Of a DNA stretch of 37,383 nucleotides, positions 7,012 through 17,500 are shown piece by piece (the first letter of the stretch is position 1; every line of letters starts with the position of its first letter). The position numbers and the translations under genes were made by a program. The notes below the pieces were generated by a model. It was given only the letters and a program-made list of their open reading frames with translations, had not been told where the DNA came from and did no database searches. The DNA is from an uncultured Rhodospirillales bacterium. Lineage in GTDB: Bacteria; Pseudomonadota; Alphaproteobacteria; Azospirillales; Azospirillaceae. The stretch covers positions 1 to 37,383 of the forward strand of contig CAIYNU010000051.1 in assembly GCA_903927615.1 (NCBI GenBank), in the 5' to 3' direction.

Positions 7012-7878
7012 TCAGGTCGCCTGAAAATCCAACGCCACGTCAAAGTTTTTGACGGTGTGGGTCAGCCAGCCCAGGGAAATCATGTTGACGCCGGTTTCCG
7101 CGACCGCCCGAACCGTGGCCGGCGTCACGCCGCCCGAAGCTTCGGTGATGATGCGGCCATCGACCATGGCCACCGCCTGACGCAAGGTGGCCAGGGACAT
7201 ATTGTCGAGCAGCACCGCATCCACATCCAAAGTCAGCAGTTCTTCAAGCTGGGCCAGGGTATCGACCTCGACCTCGACCTTGACCAGATGCCCGACCTGC
7301 GCCCGGGCCCGCGCAACCGCCGGGCGCAAACCGCCGGCCACCACCAGATGGTTGTCCTTGATCAGCACGGCGTCATCCAGGCCGAAGCGATGGTTGCTGC
7401 CGCCGCCCACCCGGACCGCGTACTTTTCCAGGGCGCGCAGGCAGGGCGTGGTCTTGCGGGTACAGGTGATCTCGGTATCCAGGTCTTCAATTTGCTCCAC
7501 CACCTGCCAGGTTGCGGTGGCGATGCCCGACAGGCGTCCCAGAATGTTGAGGGCCGTGCGCTCGGCGGACAGGATGGGCCGGGCGGCGCCGTCGATGAGC
7601 GCCAGCGTGGTTCCGGCCTCCACCGTCGCGCCGTCGCCGGCCAGGATGCGGATCGCCAGGTTGGCGTCGAGCAGGCTGAAGGCCGACAGCGCGGCCGGCA
7701 AACCGGCGATGCGGCCGGCGGAGCGCGCAACCAGCCGGGCATGGGCCCGGGCGTCGGGCGGCACCACCGCATCGGTGGTCAGGTCGCCGGCCCGGCCCAG
7801 GTCTTCCTCCAGGGCGCGGCGCATCAACTGCTCGTAAAACAGCGGGTACAGGGGGGTCACCGGCAGGGGCGTGGGCAT
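7012..7878 (-). CDS. nadC: Nicotinate-nucleotide pyrophosphorylase (carboxylating)
   Basis: NadC converts quinolinate and PRPP to nicotinate mononucleotide, the third step of de novo NAD synthesis. The 288-residue length fits the family. Visible signatures are NILGRLSGIAT, CTRKTTPCLRALEKYAV with its quinolinate-binding Arg and Lys, GGGSNHRFGLDDAVLIKDNH, the metal or substrate acidic segment EVEVDT, DAVLLDNM, and the C-terminal ITEASGGV and ISLGWLTHT. The last differs slightly from the more usual GALTHS. It is the distal gene of a nadA-nadB-nadC run on the minus strand, 40 bp after nadB. The ATG at 7878 is the most upstream start that keeps the normal length. Confidence 0.95.
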   Translation of the reverse strand: MPTPLPVTPLYPLFYEQLMRRALEEDLGRAGDLTTDAVVPPDARAHARLVARSAGRIAGLPAALSAFSLLDANLAIRILAGDGATVEAGTTLALIDGAARPILSAERTALNILGRLSGIATATWQVVEQIEDLDTEITCTRKTTPCLRALEKYAVRVGGGSNHRFGLDDAVLIKDNHLVVAGGLRPAVARARAQVGHLVKVEVEVDTLAQLEELLTLDVDAVLLDNMSLATLRQAVAMVDGRIITEASGGVTPATVRAVAETGVNMISLGWLTHTVKNFDVALDFQAT

Positions 7879-7918
7879 GGCGTTTCGCTGTTGGTTGGGT
7901 TGGGTGTGTTTTGGGGTG

Positions 7919-9553
7919 TTAGAGATCGGCCGCCGTGAGAAAACGGCGGGGCTGGCCGGGGTTGGCCGGCTGCGGAAAGTCGGTGCGGTAATGAGCCCCG
8001 CGGCTTTCGTGGCGCGCCAGCGCCGCGGCGGTGATCAGTCGGGCGGCCAGCACCCGGTTGCGGAGTTCGACCCAGCGCACCACCTCGGCCGCGGTCGGCG
8101 GGGCCCCGGTCGCGGCCCCGGCCGCGGCCAAGGCCGCCACCCGCCCGGACCAGCCGGCCAAGCCGTCACGGGCGGCGGCCAGGCCCTGGTGGTGGCGCGC
8201 GAGTCCGACCTGTTCATACAGGGTTCGCCGCAGCTCCAGGGCCAGCGCAGCCATCTCCGGCCCGGCGTCGGCCCCCGGCACCGCCGGCCGCGGCGGCGGC
8301 GGGACCGTGACCGGATCGGCGGCGGCCAGCGCCCCAAGGTCCCGGGCGATCCGGCCGGCAAAGACGATGGCCTCCAGCAGCGAATTGCTGGCCAGCCGGT
8401 TGGCACCATGAACGCCGGTGCAGGCCAGTTCGCCGCAGGCCCACAGGCCCGGCAGCGAGGTTCGGCCATCGGCATCGGTGACCACGCCGCCCATATGGTA
8501 ATGGGCGGCCGGCGCCACCGGCACCGGGGTGGTGGTCGGGTCCAGGCCAATCTCGCGACAGAACGCCAGAACGGTGGGAAACCGATCGGCCCCGGCCCGA
8601 GCCAATGCCGGACGCAGGTCCAGGGTGACGGTCTCGCCGGCGGCCACCCGCCGCCACACCGCCAGGGCGACCACGTCCCGGGGCGCCAGATCGGCCAGCG
8701 GATGTTCGTCAACCATGAACCGCCGGCCGGCGCCATCCCGCAACTGCGCGCCCTCACCCCGAAGCGCCTCGGTCAGCAGCGGCATCGGCCGCCCGTCACC
8801 GGCCGGTGTCACCACCAGCGCGGTGGGATGAAATTGGACAAATTCCAGGTCGCCCAACCGGGCCCCGGCCCGGGCCGCCATGGCCAGACCATCGGCGGTG
8901 GCCTCGGGCGGGTTGGTGGTGCGCAGATACAGGCTGCCGATGCCGCCGGTGGCCAGCACCACCCGGGCGCAGCGATGAAAGACCCAGGAGCCGTCGGCCT
9001 GGCAGGCGAGCAGACCGGCCATCTTGCCGCCCGCCGTCACCAGATCCACGGCGCAAGTGCGTTCCAGCACCCGGATCGAGGGCGTCCCGCGCACCCGCGC
9101 CACCAGGGCCTGAACCAGGGTATGGCCGGTGGCGTCGCCGCCGGCATGGAGAATGCGGGGACGTCGATGGGCTGCCTCCTGCCCCAGCAGCGGCACCCCC
9201 TGGCCATCGAGGTCGAACGGCAGGCCTTCGGCGATCAGGAGCCGGGCCGCGCTGGCCCCCTCTTCGGCCAGCAACCGGACCATCGCCTCGTCGCACAGGC
9301 CGGCGCCCACCGCCAGCGTGTCGGCAGCGTGATCCGCCGGACAATCGTCGAGGGCCACCGCCGCCGCAATCCCGCCCTGGGCCAGATCGCTGGAGCCGCC
9401 GGCCAGAAACGGCGTCTTGGTCAGCAAGGTCACCGGCCGCGGCGCCAGCCGCAGGGCGGTCAGCAAACCCGCCAGGCCCGAGCCGACCACCAGGATCTGA
9501 TGGTCCTGGGTGTGCAGGATCGGCGGCAAACCGGTCACGGGACGGATGGCCAC
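7919..9553 (-). CDS. nadB: L-aspartate oxidase
   Basis: NadB oxidises L-aspartate to iminoaspartate with FAD, handing the product to NadA. The 544-residue protein starts with the dinucleotide-binding ILVVGSGLAGL. It then has GGSSDLAQGGIAAA, a fumarate-reductase-like FAD domain, and the signature region CGELACTGVHGANRLASNSL near residue 370, with a C-terminal helical domain beginning around residue 430. I chose GTG at 9553, just after the nadA stop. A GTG at 9538 has AAGGTGG 7 bp upstream and a TTG at 9571 would overlap nadA, so the exact start is open. Translation coupling with nadA is likely given the near contact. Confidence 0.95.
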   Translation of the reverse strand: MAIRPVTGLPPILHTQDHQILVVGSGLAGLLTALRLAPRPVTLLTKTPFLAGGSSDLAQGGIAAAVALDDCPADHAADTLAVGAGLCDEAMVRLLAEEGASAARLLIAEGLPFDLDGQGVPLLGQEAAHRRPRILHAGGDATGHTLVQALVARVRGTPSIRVLERTCAVDLVTAGGKMAGLLACQADGSWVFHRCARVVLATGGIGSLYLRTTNPPEATADGLAMAARAGARLGDLEFVQFHPTALVVTPAGDGRPMPLLTEALRGEGAQLRDGAGRRFMVDEHPLADLAPRDVVALAVWRRVAAGETVTLDLRPALARAGADRFPTVLAFCREIGLDPTTTPVPVAPAAHYHMGGVVTDADGRTSLPGLWACGELACTGVHGANRLASNSLLEAIVFAGRIARDLGALAAADPVTVPPPPRPAVPGADAGPEMAALALELRRTLYEQVGLARHHQGLAAARDGLAGWSGRVAALAAAGAATGAPPTAAEVVRWVELRNRVLAARLITAAALARHESRGAHYRTDFPQPANPGQPRRFLTAADL

Positions 9554-9554
9554 C

Positions 9555-10598
9555 TTACTTGCCGACCGCAACCATGCGCTCCACGGCCCGGCGTGCCCGC
9601 CCGGCGATGGCCGGATCGATCTCGACCCGGGGGGTCAGCGACACCAGGGAGTCCCTGATCTTGGTCAAGGTGATGCGTTTCATGTGCGGACACAGGTTGC
9701 AGGGCCGCACGAACTCCACGTCCGGACACTCCACCGACACATTGTCGCTCATGGAGCATTCGGTGACCAACAGCACCTTGGCCGGCCGACGATTCTGCAC
9801 GAATTCGATCATCCGCGCCGTCGAACCGACGAAGTCCGCCACCTTCAGCACGTCGGGCGGGCACTCGGGATGCGCCAGCACGGTCAGGCCGACATGGCGG
9901 GCGGCGTAGTCGGTAATCTCGGCGCCGGTGAATCGCTCGTGAACCTCGCACTGACCGGCCCAGGGAATGATGTCGACCTTGGTCTGCCCGGCGACATACG
10001 CGGCCAGATAGCGATCGGGCAAAAAGATCACCCGATCACAGCCCAGGGACTCGACCACCTCCACCGCGTTGCCCGAGGTGCAACAGATATCGGTCTCGGC
10101 CTTGACCTCGGCCGACGTGTTGACGTAAGCGACCACCGGAACCCCGGGATAACGGGCGCGCAACGCCCGGACATCGGCGCCGGTGATCGACTCGGCCAGC
10201 GAGCAGCCCGCGTCCAGATCGGGCATCAGCACGATCTTGTCCGGATTGAGCAGTTTCGCGGTTTCGGCCATGAAGTGGACGCCGGCCAGCACGATCACCT
10301 CGGCCTCGGTGGCCACCGCCTTGCGGGCCAGGGCCAGGGAATCCCCGACGATGTCGGCGACGCCGTGGTAGATTTCCGGGGTCTGATAGTTATGAGCCAG
10401 AATCACCGCCGCCCGCTCGCGCTTCAGGCGGTTGATCTCGTGGATCAGCGGCGCATGAATCGCCCATTCCAGGGGCGGAATCACCCGCTTGAGCCGATCA
10501 TAGAGGGTCGGATCATACAATGTCGGGTCGAGCCGGTCCGCCCGCACGCCGGCGGCGGCGGCGGCGACGGCGGAGGCGGCATCAGGGGCGACGGTCAT
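9555..10598 (-). CDS. nadA: Quinolinate synthase NadA, [4Fe-4S] enzyme
   Basis: NadA condenses iminoaspartate with dihydroxyacetone phosphate to quinolinate, using a [4Fe-4S] cluster as Lewis acid. The 347-residue protein has three internally related domains. By alignment from memory with the E. coli enzyme, the cluster ligands are Cys132 (DAGCSLA), Cys217 (GQCEVH) and Cys303 (NLCPHM). [20 protein letters not shown] and HPECPPDV are other conserved blocks. The ATG at 10598 gives normal length; the frame is open much further upstream, but that part is low-complexity and lies in the divergent promoter region. The gene is first in the nad run and diverges from the kinase gene. Confidence 0.96.
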   Translation of the reverse strand: MTVAPDAASAVAAAAAGVRADRLDPTLYDPTLYDRLKRVIPPLEWAIHAPLIHEINRLKRERAAVILAHNYQTPEIYHGVADIVGDSLALARKAVATEAEVIVLAGVHFMAETAKLLNPDKIVLMPDLDAGCSLAESITGADVRALRARYPGVPVVAYVNTSAEVKAETDICCTSGNAVEVVESLGCDRVIFLPDRYLAAYVAGQTKVDIIPWAGQCEVHERFTGAEITDYAARHVGLTVLAHPECPPDVLKVADFVGSTARMIEFVQNRRPAKVLLVTECSMSDNVSVECPDVEFVRPCNLCPHMKRITLTKIRDSLVSLTPRVEIDPAIAGRARRAVERMVAVGK

Positions 10599-10617
10599 GG
10601 TCCGGACGCTGGTAGGG

Positions 10618-10631
10618 GGGACAGGTGTCCC
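10618..10631. promoter_or_regulatory. Inverted repeat just upstream of nadA
   Basis: GGGAC and GTCCC are separated by AGGT, 20 bp upstream of the nadA start. It could be an operator or an RNA hairpin in the nadA leader. It does not resemble an NAD-regulator site that I know. The surrounding 270 bp (10599-10867) separates divergent genes and must hold both promoters, but I could not identify convincing -35 and -10 boxes. Confidence 0.3.
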
Positions 10632-10867
10632 GGGGTTGACGGCGAAGGCCGGCGCGGCACAAACGCCCCGCCGGAACTGAACCAAAACGACGAACGCCCG
10701 CCAAGTCAACGCAATTTTAACAGAATCGCAAAACGGGCTCCTGTTCGGGCGCCGTCGGACCGAAGCGGTGTCGAAGGGGTTGCCGGTCCGGCCCGGTTGG
10801 TGGATGATCGGTTCCGGCGGGCGGCCTCCTGTCCCAGAGGACAACCCCACAGAGGAGACTTGACCCG

Positions 10868-13243
10868 GTGATGGAAACGGTCCTGCTGGTGTTGGGGCTG
10901 GCTGGCTGCCTCGCGGCCGGGCCGGTGTGGTGGCTGGTGCGCCAACTGGGACGGGAACGACAGCGGTCGCGGGACCTGGGCCAGCGGCTGGCTGCCCTGG
11001 TCGCGACCTCGCCGGCACCGGTCTGCGCCTGGCCGGAGGGTGCCGAACCGGGCGCGCCGACGATTGCCGCCGCCGACTTCGCGGCCACGCTGGGACTTCA
11101 GCACATCGCGCGGCCCGAGGACATCGCGGGCACGCTGGCGCCGGGCGACGGCAGCGCATTTCTGACCGCTTTTGGCGATTTATGCCGGGATGGCCGCAGC
11201 TTCCGGCTTCAGGCGATGGCGGGCGACGTGGTCCGCCGGTTCACCCTGTCCGGCCACCGCCACGGCCCCTGGACTCTGCTGTGGCTGGAGGATGGCGCCA
11301 CCCTGGCCGCCGAACGGGCACGCAGCGGTGCGGCCCTGGCCGCGCTCCGGGCCGCCGATTGCCACCGGGACATCCTCCAGGCGGCGCTCGGCGCCCTGCC
11401 GGTTCCGCTCTGGTTGCGGCGGGAGGACCTGGCGATTTCGTGGTGCAACCAGGCTTATGCCGCCGCGCTCGACACCACCCCCGAGATGGTGATCAAGGCG
11501 GGCGGCGAACTGGGCGGCGGCAAGGCCCTGGCCCAACGCGCCCGCGCCACCGGCACCGCTCAGACCGAAACCCGGCGGGTGGTGATCGGCAGCGACCGGC
11601 ATGTGATCGAGGTCACCGAAGTCCCGTTGCACCCCTCCTCCCGGACCCATCCGGGCGCCGCCGCGCCGACCGCGCTGATGGTGGGTTGCGCCCTCGACCG
11701 CACCCGCGAAGAGGCGTTGCGGGCCGACCTGGACCGTCATGTCAAGGCCCACGCGGCGGTGCTGGAGCAACTGGGCTCGGCCATCGCCATCTACGGCGCC
11801 GATCGCCGGCTCAGCTTCTACAACCAGGCTTATGTCCGGCTGTGGGGCCTGGACGAAGGCTGGCTGGCCACCCTGCCCAGTTTCGGCGAAGTGCTGGAGG
11901 AGTTGCGGACCCGGCGCCGGCTGCCCGAATATGCCGACTTTCCGCAGTTCAAAAAGGAAAATCTGGCGCTGTTCACCGACCTGATCGAGCCGCGCGAAAC
12001 CTTGATGCACCTGCCCGACGGGACCACGCTGCGGCTGTTGATCGTGCCCCATTCCTTCGGCGGCCTGATGTTCGTGCTGGAGGACGTGACCAACACGCTG
12101 GCGCTCGAGTCGTCGTACAACATCCTGATGGCGGTCCAGCAAGAGACCCTGGACAATCTGGCCGAGGGCATCGCGGTGTTCGGCGGTGACGGCCGGCTGA
12201 AGCTGTCCAATCCGGCCTACGCCGCCATGTGGAAGCTGCCCGTCGAGGATCTGATCGGTGAGCCGCACATCACCGACCTCCTGGAAACGGTTCGGACGCT
12301 GATGGATCGGGGCGGCAACTGGGCGGCGCTCAAAGAGCGGATCGTTACCGCCACCCTGGAGCGCACCACCCGCAGCGGCCGGCTCGAGCGCACCGACGGC
12401 TCGACCCTGGTCTTCGCCTATGTGCCGCTGCCCGACGGCGCGGTGCTGACCACCTACCTGGACGTGACCGACAGCGTCCGGGCCGAACAGGCGCTCCGGG
12501 CGCGCAACGCCGCCCTGGCCGAAGCCGACCGCCTCAAGACCGCGTTCCTGGCCAATGTTTCCTACCACCTGCGGACACCGCTGAACTCGATCATGGGCTT
12601 TGCCGAAATGCTGGCCAATCAGTATTTCGGGACGCTCAACGAGCGGCAGATGGAATACAGCCGGAACGTGCTGACCGCCGGCGCCTCCTTGCTGGAGATG
12701 ATCAACGACATCCTCGACCTGGCCACCATCGAGGCCGGCTATATGACCCTGGAGCGGCGGCCGGTGGATGTGCAGGCCCTGCTGTCCGGCGTCGCCAGCC
12801 TGGCCCAGGAATGGACCGCCAAGCAAAGCATGCGGTTGGAGCTGGATTGCCCGGGCACCATCGGCGAGATCGATGCCGATGAAAAGCGCCTGAAGCAGGC
12901 TTTGTTCAACCTGATCAGCAACGCCATCCGGTGCAGCCCGGCCGGGGGCACCATCACCCTGTCGGCCCGGCGGCGCCAGGAGTCGGTGGTCCTGACCGTC
13001 CGGGACGCGGCGGCCAGCGCCAGCGCCCCCGCCGCGTCCCGGGCCGGCGACGGCGCCCTGCCGCTGGAACGCTTCGAGCCGCCGCGCCCCTTCGGTTCCG
13101 GCACCCGGGAGGACGGTTCGGGCCTGGGCCTGACGCTGGTCAAGAGCTTCATCGAACTGCATGGCGGGCAGGTCGGCATCGAGGGCACCATCGGCCAGGG
13201 AACCTGCATCCATTGCATCCTGCCGATCCATCCGCTCCCATAA
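10868..13243 (+). CDS. DivL-like atypical sensor kinase with Tyr at the phospho-acceptor site
   Basis: The 791-residue protein has one N-terminal membrane helix (about 4-24), then PAS-like domains (about 170-280, 290-420 and 430-545), a dimerisation helix pair (about 555-625) and a HATPase domain (about 660-790). The H-box reads [10 protein letters not shown] instead of the normal SHELRTPL: Tyr566 occupies the usual phospho-His position and a His follows at 567. Caulobacter DivL, of similar length, also has Tyr (Tyr550) there and works in the CckA-CtrA cell-cycle circuit. In the HATPase domain the N-box (NLISNAI) and G2 box ([10 protein letters not shown]) are present, but the DxGxG G1 box is replaced by an Ala/Ser-rich stretch, so ATP binding may be impaired. 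The GTG at 10868 has GAGGAGA 9 bp upstream; an ATG follows at once. DivL orthology is an inference. Confidence 0.7.
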   Translation: MMETVLLVLGLAGCLAAGPVWWLVRQLGRERQRSRDLGQRLAALVATSPAPVCAWPEGAEPGAPTIAAADFAATLGLQHIARPEDIAGTLAPGDGSAFLTAFGDLCRDGRSFRLQAMAGDVVRRFTLSGHRHGPWTLLWLEDGATLAAERARSGAALAALRAADCHRDILQAALGALPVPLWLRREDLAISWCNQAYAAALDTTPEMVIKAGGELGGGKALAQRARATGTAQTETRRVVIGSDRHVIEVTEVPLHPSSRTHPGAAAPTALMVGCALDRTREEALRADLDRHVKAHAAVLEQLGSAIAIYGADRRLSFYNQAYVRLWGLDEGWLATLPSFGEVLEELRTRRRLPEYADFPQFKKENLALFTDLIEPRETLMHLPDGTTLRLLIVPHSFGGLMFVLEDVTNTLALESSYNILMAVQQETLDNLAEGIAVFGGDGRLKLSNPAYAAMWKLPVEDLIGEPHITDLLETVRTLMDRGGNWAALKERIVTATLERTTRSGRLERTDGSTLVFAYVPLPDGAVLTTYLDVTDSVRAEQALRARNAALAEADRLKTAFLANVSYHLRTPLNSIMGFAEMLANQYFGTLNERQMEYSRNVLTAGASLLEMINDILDLATIEAGYMTLERRPVDVQALLSGVASLAQEWTAKQSMRLELDCPGTIGEIDADEKRLKQALFNLISNAIRCSPAGGTITLSARRRQESVVLTVRDAAASASAPAASRAGDGALPLERFEPPRPFGSGTREDGSGLGLTLVKSFIELHGGQVGIEGTIGQGTCIHCILPIHPLP

Positions 13244-13271
13244 ATCCCGGCTTTCCAGGACACCCGATCGC

Positions 13272-14258
13272 ATGACAACCCCGGACCTGTTTGCTGATGC
13301 GGCCGCCGGCCCGGTTGGCCATTGGCATCAGCATGCCGATGTGGTGGTCCTGAACACGGACGTGCTGACCGCCCTGGCCACCGTGCCCGATGGCCTGGCG
13401 ACCCTGGTGATCAGTTCACCGCCCTATAATATCGGCAAGGCGTACGAAAGACAGGTCACGCTCGATCAATACCTGGCCTGGCAGTCGACGATCATCCCGG
13501 AACTGATACGCATTCTGGCCCGGTCTGGGAGTCTGTGCTGGCAAACCGGAAATTATGTCGAGGCCGGCGAGGTGTTCCCGCTCGATCTGTATTTTTATCC
13601 CCTGTTCAAGAAAGCCGGATTGACGTTAAGAAACCGGATTATCTGGCATTTTGATCACGGCCTGCATGCCTCCAAGCGATTTTCCGGGCGGTACGAGACT
13701 CTGCTGTGGTTCACCAAGACCGATGATTACGTTTTTAACCTGGACCCGGTGAGAGTCCCGGCCAAGTATCCGGGCAAGACCCATTACAAGGGCGACCGCC
13801 GGGGACAACCCAGCGGCAACCCGCTGGGCAAGAATCCGTCCGACTTCTGGGCCTTTCTCCAGTCCCAATGGGGCGACGCGGTTTGGGAGATTCCCAACGT
13901 GAAATCGAACCACCCGGAAAAAACCGTGCATCCCTGCCAATTTCCCGTGGAACTGGTGGAACGGTGTGTCCTGGCCATGACCAATCCCGGCGACTGGGTG
14001 GTGGATCCGTTCGGCGGCGTCGGTTCAACCAACATCGCGGCCCTGAAGAACCATCGGAAAAGCATCGGGATCGAGCGTGACGAAGCCTATTGCGCCATCG
14101 CCAGGGATCGCATCCGGCAATTTCAGGCCGGGACGCTGAAGCTTCGGCCCATGGGCAAGCCCGTCCACCAACCGACCGGCCAGGAAAAGGTCGCCCAACG
14201 TCCGCTAGCGTGGGACGAGGTCGGGGAAACCGATCATGGCACCGATCAGCCCCGCTGA
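13272..14258 (+). CDS. Solitary beta-class DNA methyltransferase (N6-adenine or N4-cytosine)
   Basis: The 328-residue protein has the catalytic motif IV SPPYN at residues 49-53 ahead of the S-adenosylmethionine motif I DPFGGVGST at 245-253, the beta-class order. Between them is a conserved core including WHFDHGLHASKRFSGRYE and VHPCQFPVELVERCV. SPPY fits amino-methylation of adenine or cytosine; the target sequence cannot be read. It does not have the DPPYNL layout of CcrM. No restriction nuclease gene is recognisable nearby, so it is probably an orphan or the rest of a broken system. It starts 28 bp after the kinase gene, with a weak ribosome binding site, and uses more A/T-ending codons than its neighbours, which hints at acquisition. 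Confidence 0.85.
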   Translation: MTTPDLFADAAAGPVGHWHQHADVVVLNTDVLTALATVPDGLATLVISSPPYNIGKAYERQVTLDQYLAWQSTIIPELIRILARSGSLCWQTGNYVEAGEVFPLDLYFYPLFKKAGLTLRNRIIWHFDHGLHASKRFSGRYETLLWFTKTDDYVFNLDPVRVPAKYPGKTHYKGDRRGQPSGNPLGKNPSDFWAFLQSQWGDAVWEIPNVKSNHPEKTVHPCQFPVELVERCVLAMTNPGDWVVDPFGGVGSTNIAALKNHRKSIGIERDEAYCAIARDRIRQFQAGTLKLRPMGKPVHQPTGQEKVAQRPLAWDEVGETDHGTDQPR

Positions 14259-14437
14259 TCCAAACGCCGTTTCCGTTCCATGTCGTTCCGGTGCAGGACG
14301 AAGGGATGACGGGGAACTCACGACGTGCTATGGACCAACAACCCACGCGACCAACCTCGAACCGCATGATCGGCGGCTAGATGTTGGTTTTATCACGCCG
14401 TTTCTTGGCAAACCCCCGTCAGGATACCAATACCGCA

Positions 14438-14614
14438 TCAGGACTTACTATTAAAATAGGCAAAAGAAGGCGGTATTTCTATAAATTGCGCTTCCTTTCC
14501 CTGTAGAGTGCCTGATGTTATCCTAACAGCCAAAGAATGACCTTTCTGCTCCCGGCTAATGGTGTAGGTGCAGGAGGTATCTTCTTGTGCCATATTTGCT
14601 TTGTGTTGACTCAT
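14438..14614 (-). CDS. Small unknown protein in an AT-rich insert
   Basis: A 58-residue soluble protein, unrecognised. It is polar, with a middle segment SLAVRITSGTLQGKEAQFIE that looks like a beta-rich fold, and no signal peptide or membrane helix. I chose the ATG at 14614 because GGTGA lies 8 bp before it; ATG at 14629 would add five residues but has its purine run only 2 bp away. It follows the GAF-like fragment on the same strand after about 60 bp, so the two may once have formed an operon. Base composition is clearly more AT-rich than the rest of the window. Confidence 0.45.
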   Translation of the reverse strand: MSQHKANMAQEDTSCTYTISREQKGHSLAVRITSGTLQGKEAQFIEIPPSFAYFNSKS

Positions 14615-14675
14615 TATATTTTTCACCATTTCCCCACCAACCCGCTAAGGTTGCAGACGCATATAGACTAATACC

Positions 14676-15245
14676 CTACAGCTGCGAGCCACCGCCAGCC
14701 CCTCTTTGAAGTTTGTTGGCCAACTCCAGGGGATGGAACAAGGCGTCAGCGATGGCCAACCCTAACGGTCCATCCCACCGTGAGTCAAACACATCTCGCG
14801 AATCAGAGTCGATGGTGAGAAAGGCGATACAGCCCTTGGAATCGAATACCAAAGGGGTTAAACCACGGCCTTGCCGAATTGGCCAAACCAAGAGACTACG
14901 GTATGGAAAATTTTGGTCGGAGAACGACTGACAACCATAAGCTTCTAAGCTCGTGTTCAAAAAATTTTGCATTTTCGCTAAATTATTGCCTAAGAACCAT
15001 CGCTCGGCCGAATTATTTATAGCAGGATTCAGCAGGTGCCTATTTGCCGATAAATGGTCAATCTTATTTTTCCAACGCACCTCATCACGATTCCGACAGG
15101 ATCGCGTTGACGCGGCATCCCTCGCCAAAGTGAAGATATAGGCATTGTTGGGATCAACCCCGTCACTAGACCAGACTTGACCGACGTTAACGGGCGCCTC
15201 GCAATGCGAGTTCTGAACGGGCGCAACATACGAATATATGCAATT
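14676..15245 (-). pseudogene. GAF-type sensor protein, 5'-truncated
   Basis: This frame encodes 189 residues without a proper start. It opens just after an in-frame TGA (15246-15248); the first internal start-like codon is a TTG at 15128, which would drop conserved-looking sequence. The segments NAYIFTLARD, ERWFLGNNLAKMQ and YRSLLVWPIR, then GCIAFLTIDSDSRDVFD and LGLAIADALFHPLEL, follow the order of GAF-like domains that I recall, where a VVPIR strand is followed by xGFLxIDS. The upstream third of the domain is missing or shifted into another frame (a NEIAYIRML segment nearby at 15215-15250 fits the missing strand). I infer a decayed, transferred gene; the ligand and partner are unknown. Confidence 0.5.
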
Positions 15246-15411
15246 TCATTGCACAGGCAGAGCATTATCACTACTGACAAGACATATCAATCCAAATAAT
15301 TGGTGTCAATCAGCAAGCAACACTCATCGGTTCCCCTGACTGAGGCGCGCTCCTCCGTCACCATGCGTCGCCGACCACTTCATCGCCACCCCCCCTTCGG
15401 CCAACGGGCTC

Positions 15412-15460
15412 TTGACAAGGCGCGCCCGCTGGAGCATCTAATCAGTACCAATTCAGTACG
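15412..15460 (+). promoter_or_regulatory. Candidate promoter and operator of the SUF operon
   Basis: A perfect TTGACA (15412-15417) is followed by a direct repeat TCAGTACC-AAT-TCAGTACG ending GGTAT (15442-15463). The right half resembles half of an IscR type 1 site (yAGTCrrsTAT), with two mismatches. The distance from TTGACA to a TAATCA at 15438 is 20-21 bp, too long for a standard promoter, so the -10 box is unclear. The rest of 15246-15534 shows no gene. The regulator gene begins about 75 bp further on, so autoregulation would fit. Confidence 0.35.
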
Positions 15461-15482
15461 GTATCCGCCCTCGCCCGACGGA

Positions 15483-15534
15483 CCCCGTCAACGATCAGCC
15501 CCGTCAACGACCAGCTCCGTCAAGGACCAGCCCC
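15483..15534 (+). repeat. Three 16-bp tandem units in the leader of the SUF regulator gene
   Basis: CCCCGTCAACGATCAG, CCCCGTCAACGACCAG and CTCCGTCAAGGACCAG (15483-15530) are followed by CCCC and the ATG. In the third copy CAACGA has become CAAGGA, which provides the Shine-Dalgarno AAGGA 8 bp before the start codon. Confidence 0.75.
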
Positions 15535-16001
15535 ATGATCAAGATCAGCAAGCTGACCGACTATGCGGTGGTGGTGCTGACCCAATTGAGTCGGGACCAT
15601 GGGGTCCATACCGTCTCGAATCTGGCCGAGTCCACCGGGATTCCGGCCCCGACGGTGGCCAAGCTGTTGAAGCCGTTGACCGCTGCCGGACTGGTGGCGT
15701 CTCATCGGGGCACCAACGGCGGCTACGCGCTGAACCGGGAGCCCGAGCGGATTTCGGTGGCGGCGATCATCACCGCGCTGGAAGGCCCGATTGCCGTCAC
15801 CGAGTGTGTTTCGGACGCCGACTCCCTGTGCGGGGTCGAACGTCTGTGCCCCATGCGCGGCAATTGGGAAAAGATCAACCGGGCGGTCCGCGCCGCGCTG
15901 GAGGAGGTCACGCTCGCCGACATGGCGGCGCCGCCGCCCTGGCCGCTGCCGGCCGCCAATGCCACCGGACACGCCGAGACCAGGACTGGGGAGAGCCGAG
16001 G

Positions 16002-16005
<4 letters not shown>
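15535..16005 (+). CDS. Rrf2-family SUF system regulator (IscR-like)
   Basis: This 156-residue protein has an N-terminal winged helix (about 1-75) with the Rrf2 signature [16 protein letters not shown], the recognition region [12 protein letters not shown] and the wing RGTNGGYAL. Cys91, Cys99 and Cys105 (spacing 7 and 5) can bind an Fe-S cluster; IscR has a 5 and 5 spacing. The longer first gap fits the FeS-assembly SUF regulator subgroup (TIGR02944-like). It likely senses cluster or iron status and controls the operon it heads. Its stop overlaps the sufB start by 4 bp (ATGA), so expression is coupled. The C-terminal 30 residues are Ala/Pro rich and probably disordered. Confidence 0.88.
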
Positions 16006-17468
<1,463 letters not shown>

Positions 17469-17500
17469 CCTGACGAGATCAAAAACGAAAGCCCGAAGCC

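Noticed and set aside
10599-11159. An N-terminal extension of NadA by 187 residues
   Set aside because: The extension is Arg/Pro-rich, overlaps the start of the divergent kinase gene and is not part of the family; ATG at 10598 gives the normal length.
11180-13273. A 697-codon open frame antisense to the kinase gene
   Set aside because: It is a shadow of the GC-rich codon pattern: rich in Gly, Gln, Ala and His, with no domain, and the sense frame has clear kinase motifs.
13272-14258. The methyltransferase as CcrM
   Set aside because: The catalytic motif is SPPYN and the conserved core differs from the DPPYNL layout of CcrM.
15300-16001. An N-terminal extension of SufB
   Set aside because: It overlaps the whole regulator gene in another frame and contains no family sequence; the ATGA overlap gives a natural start.
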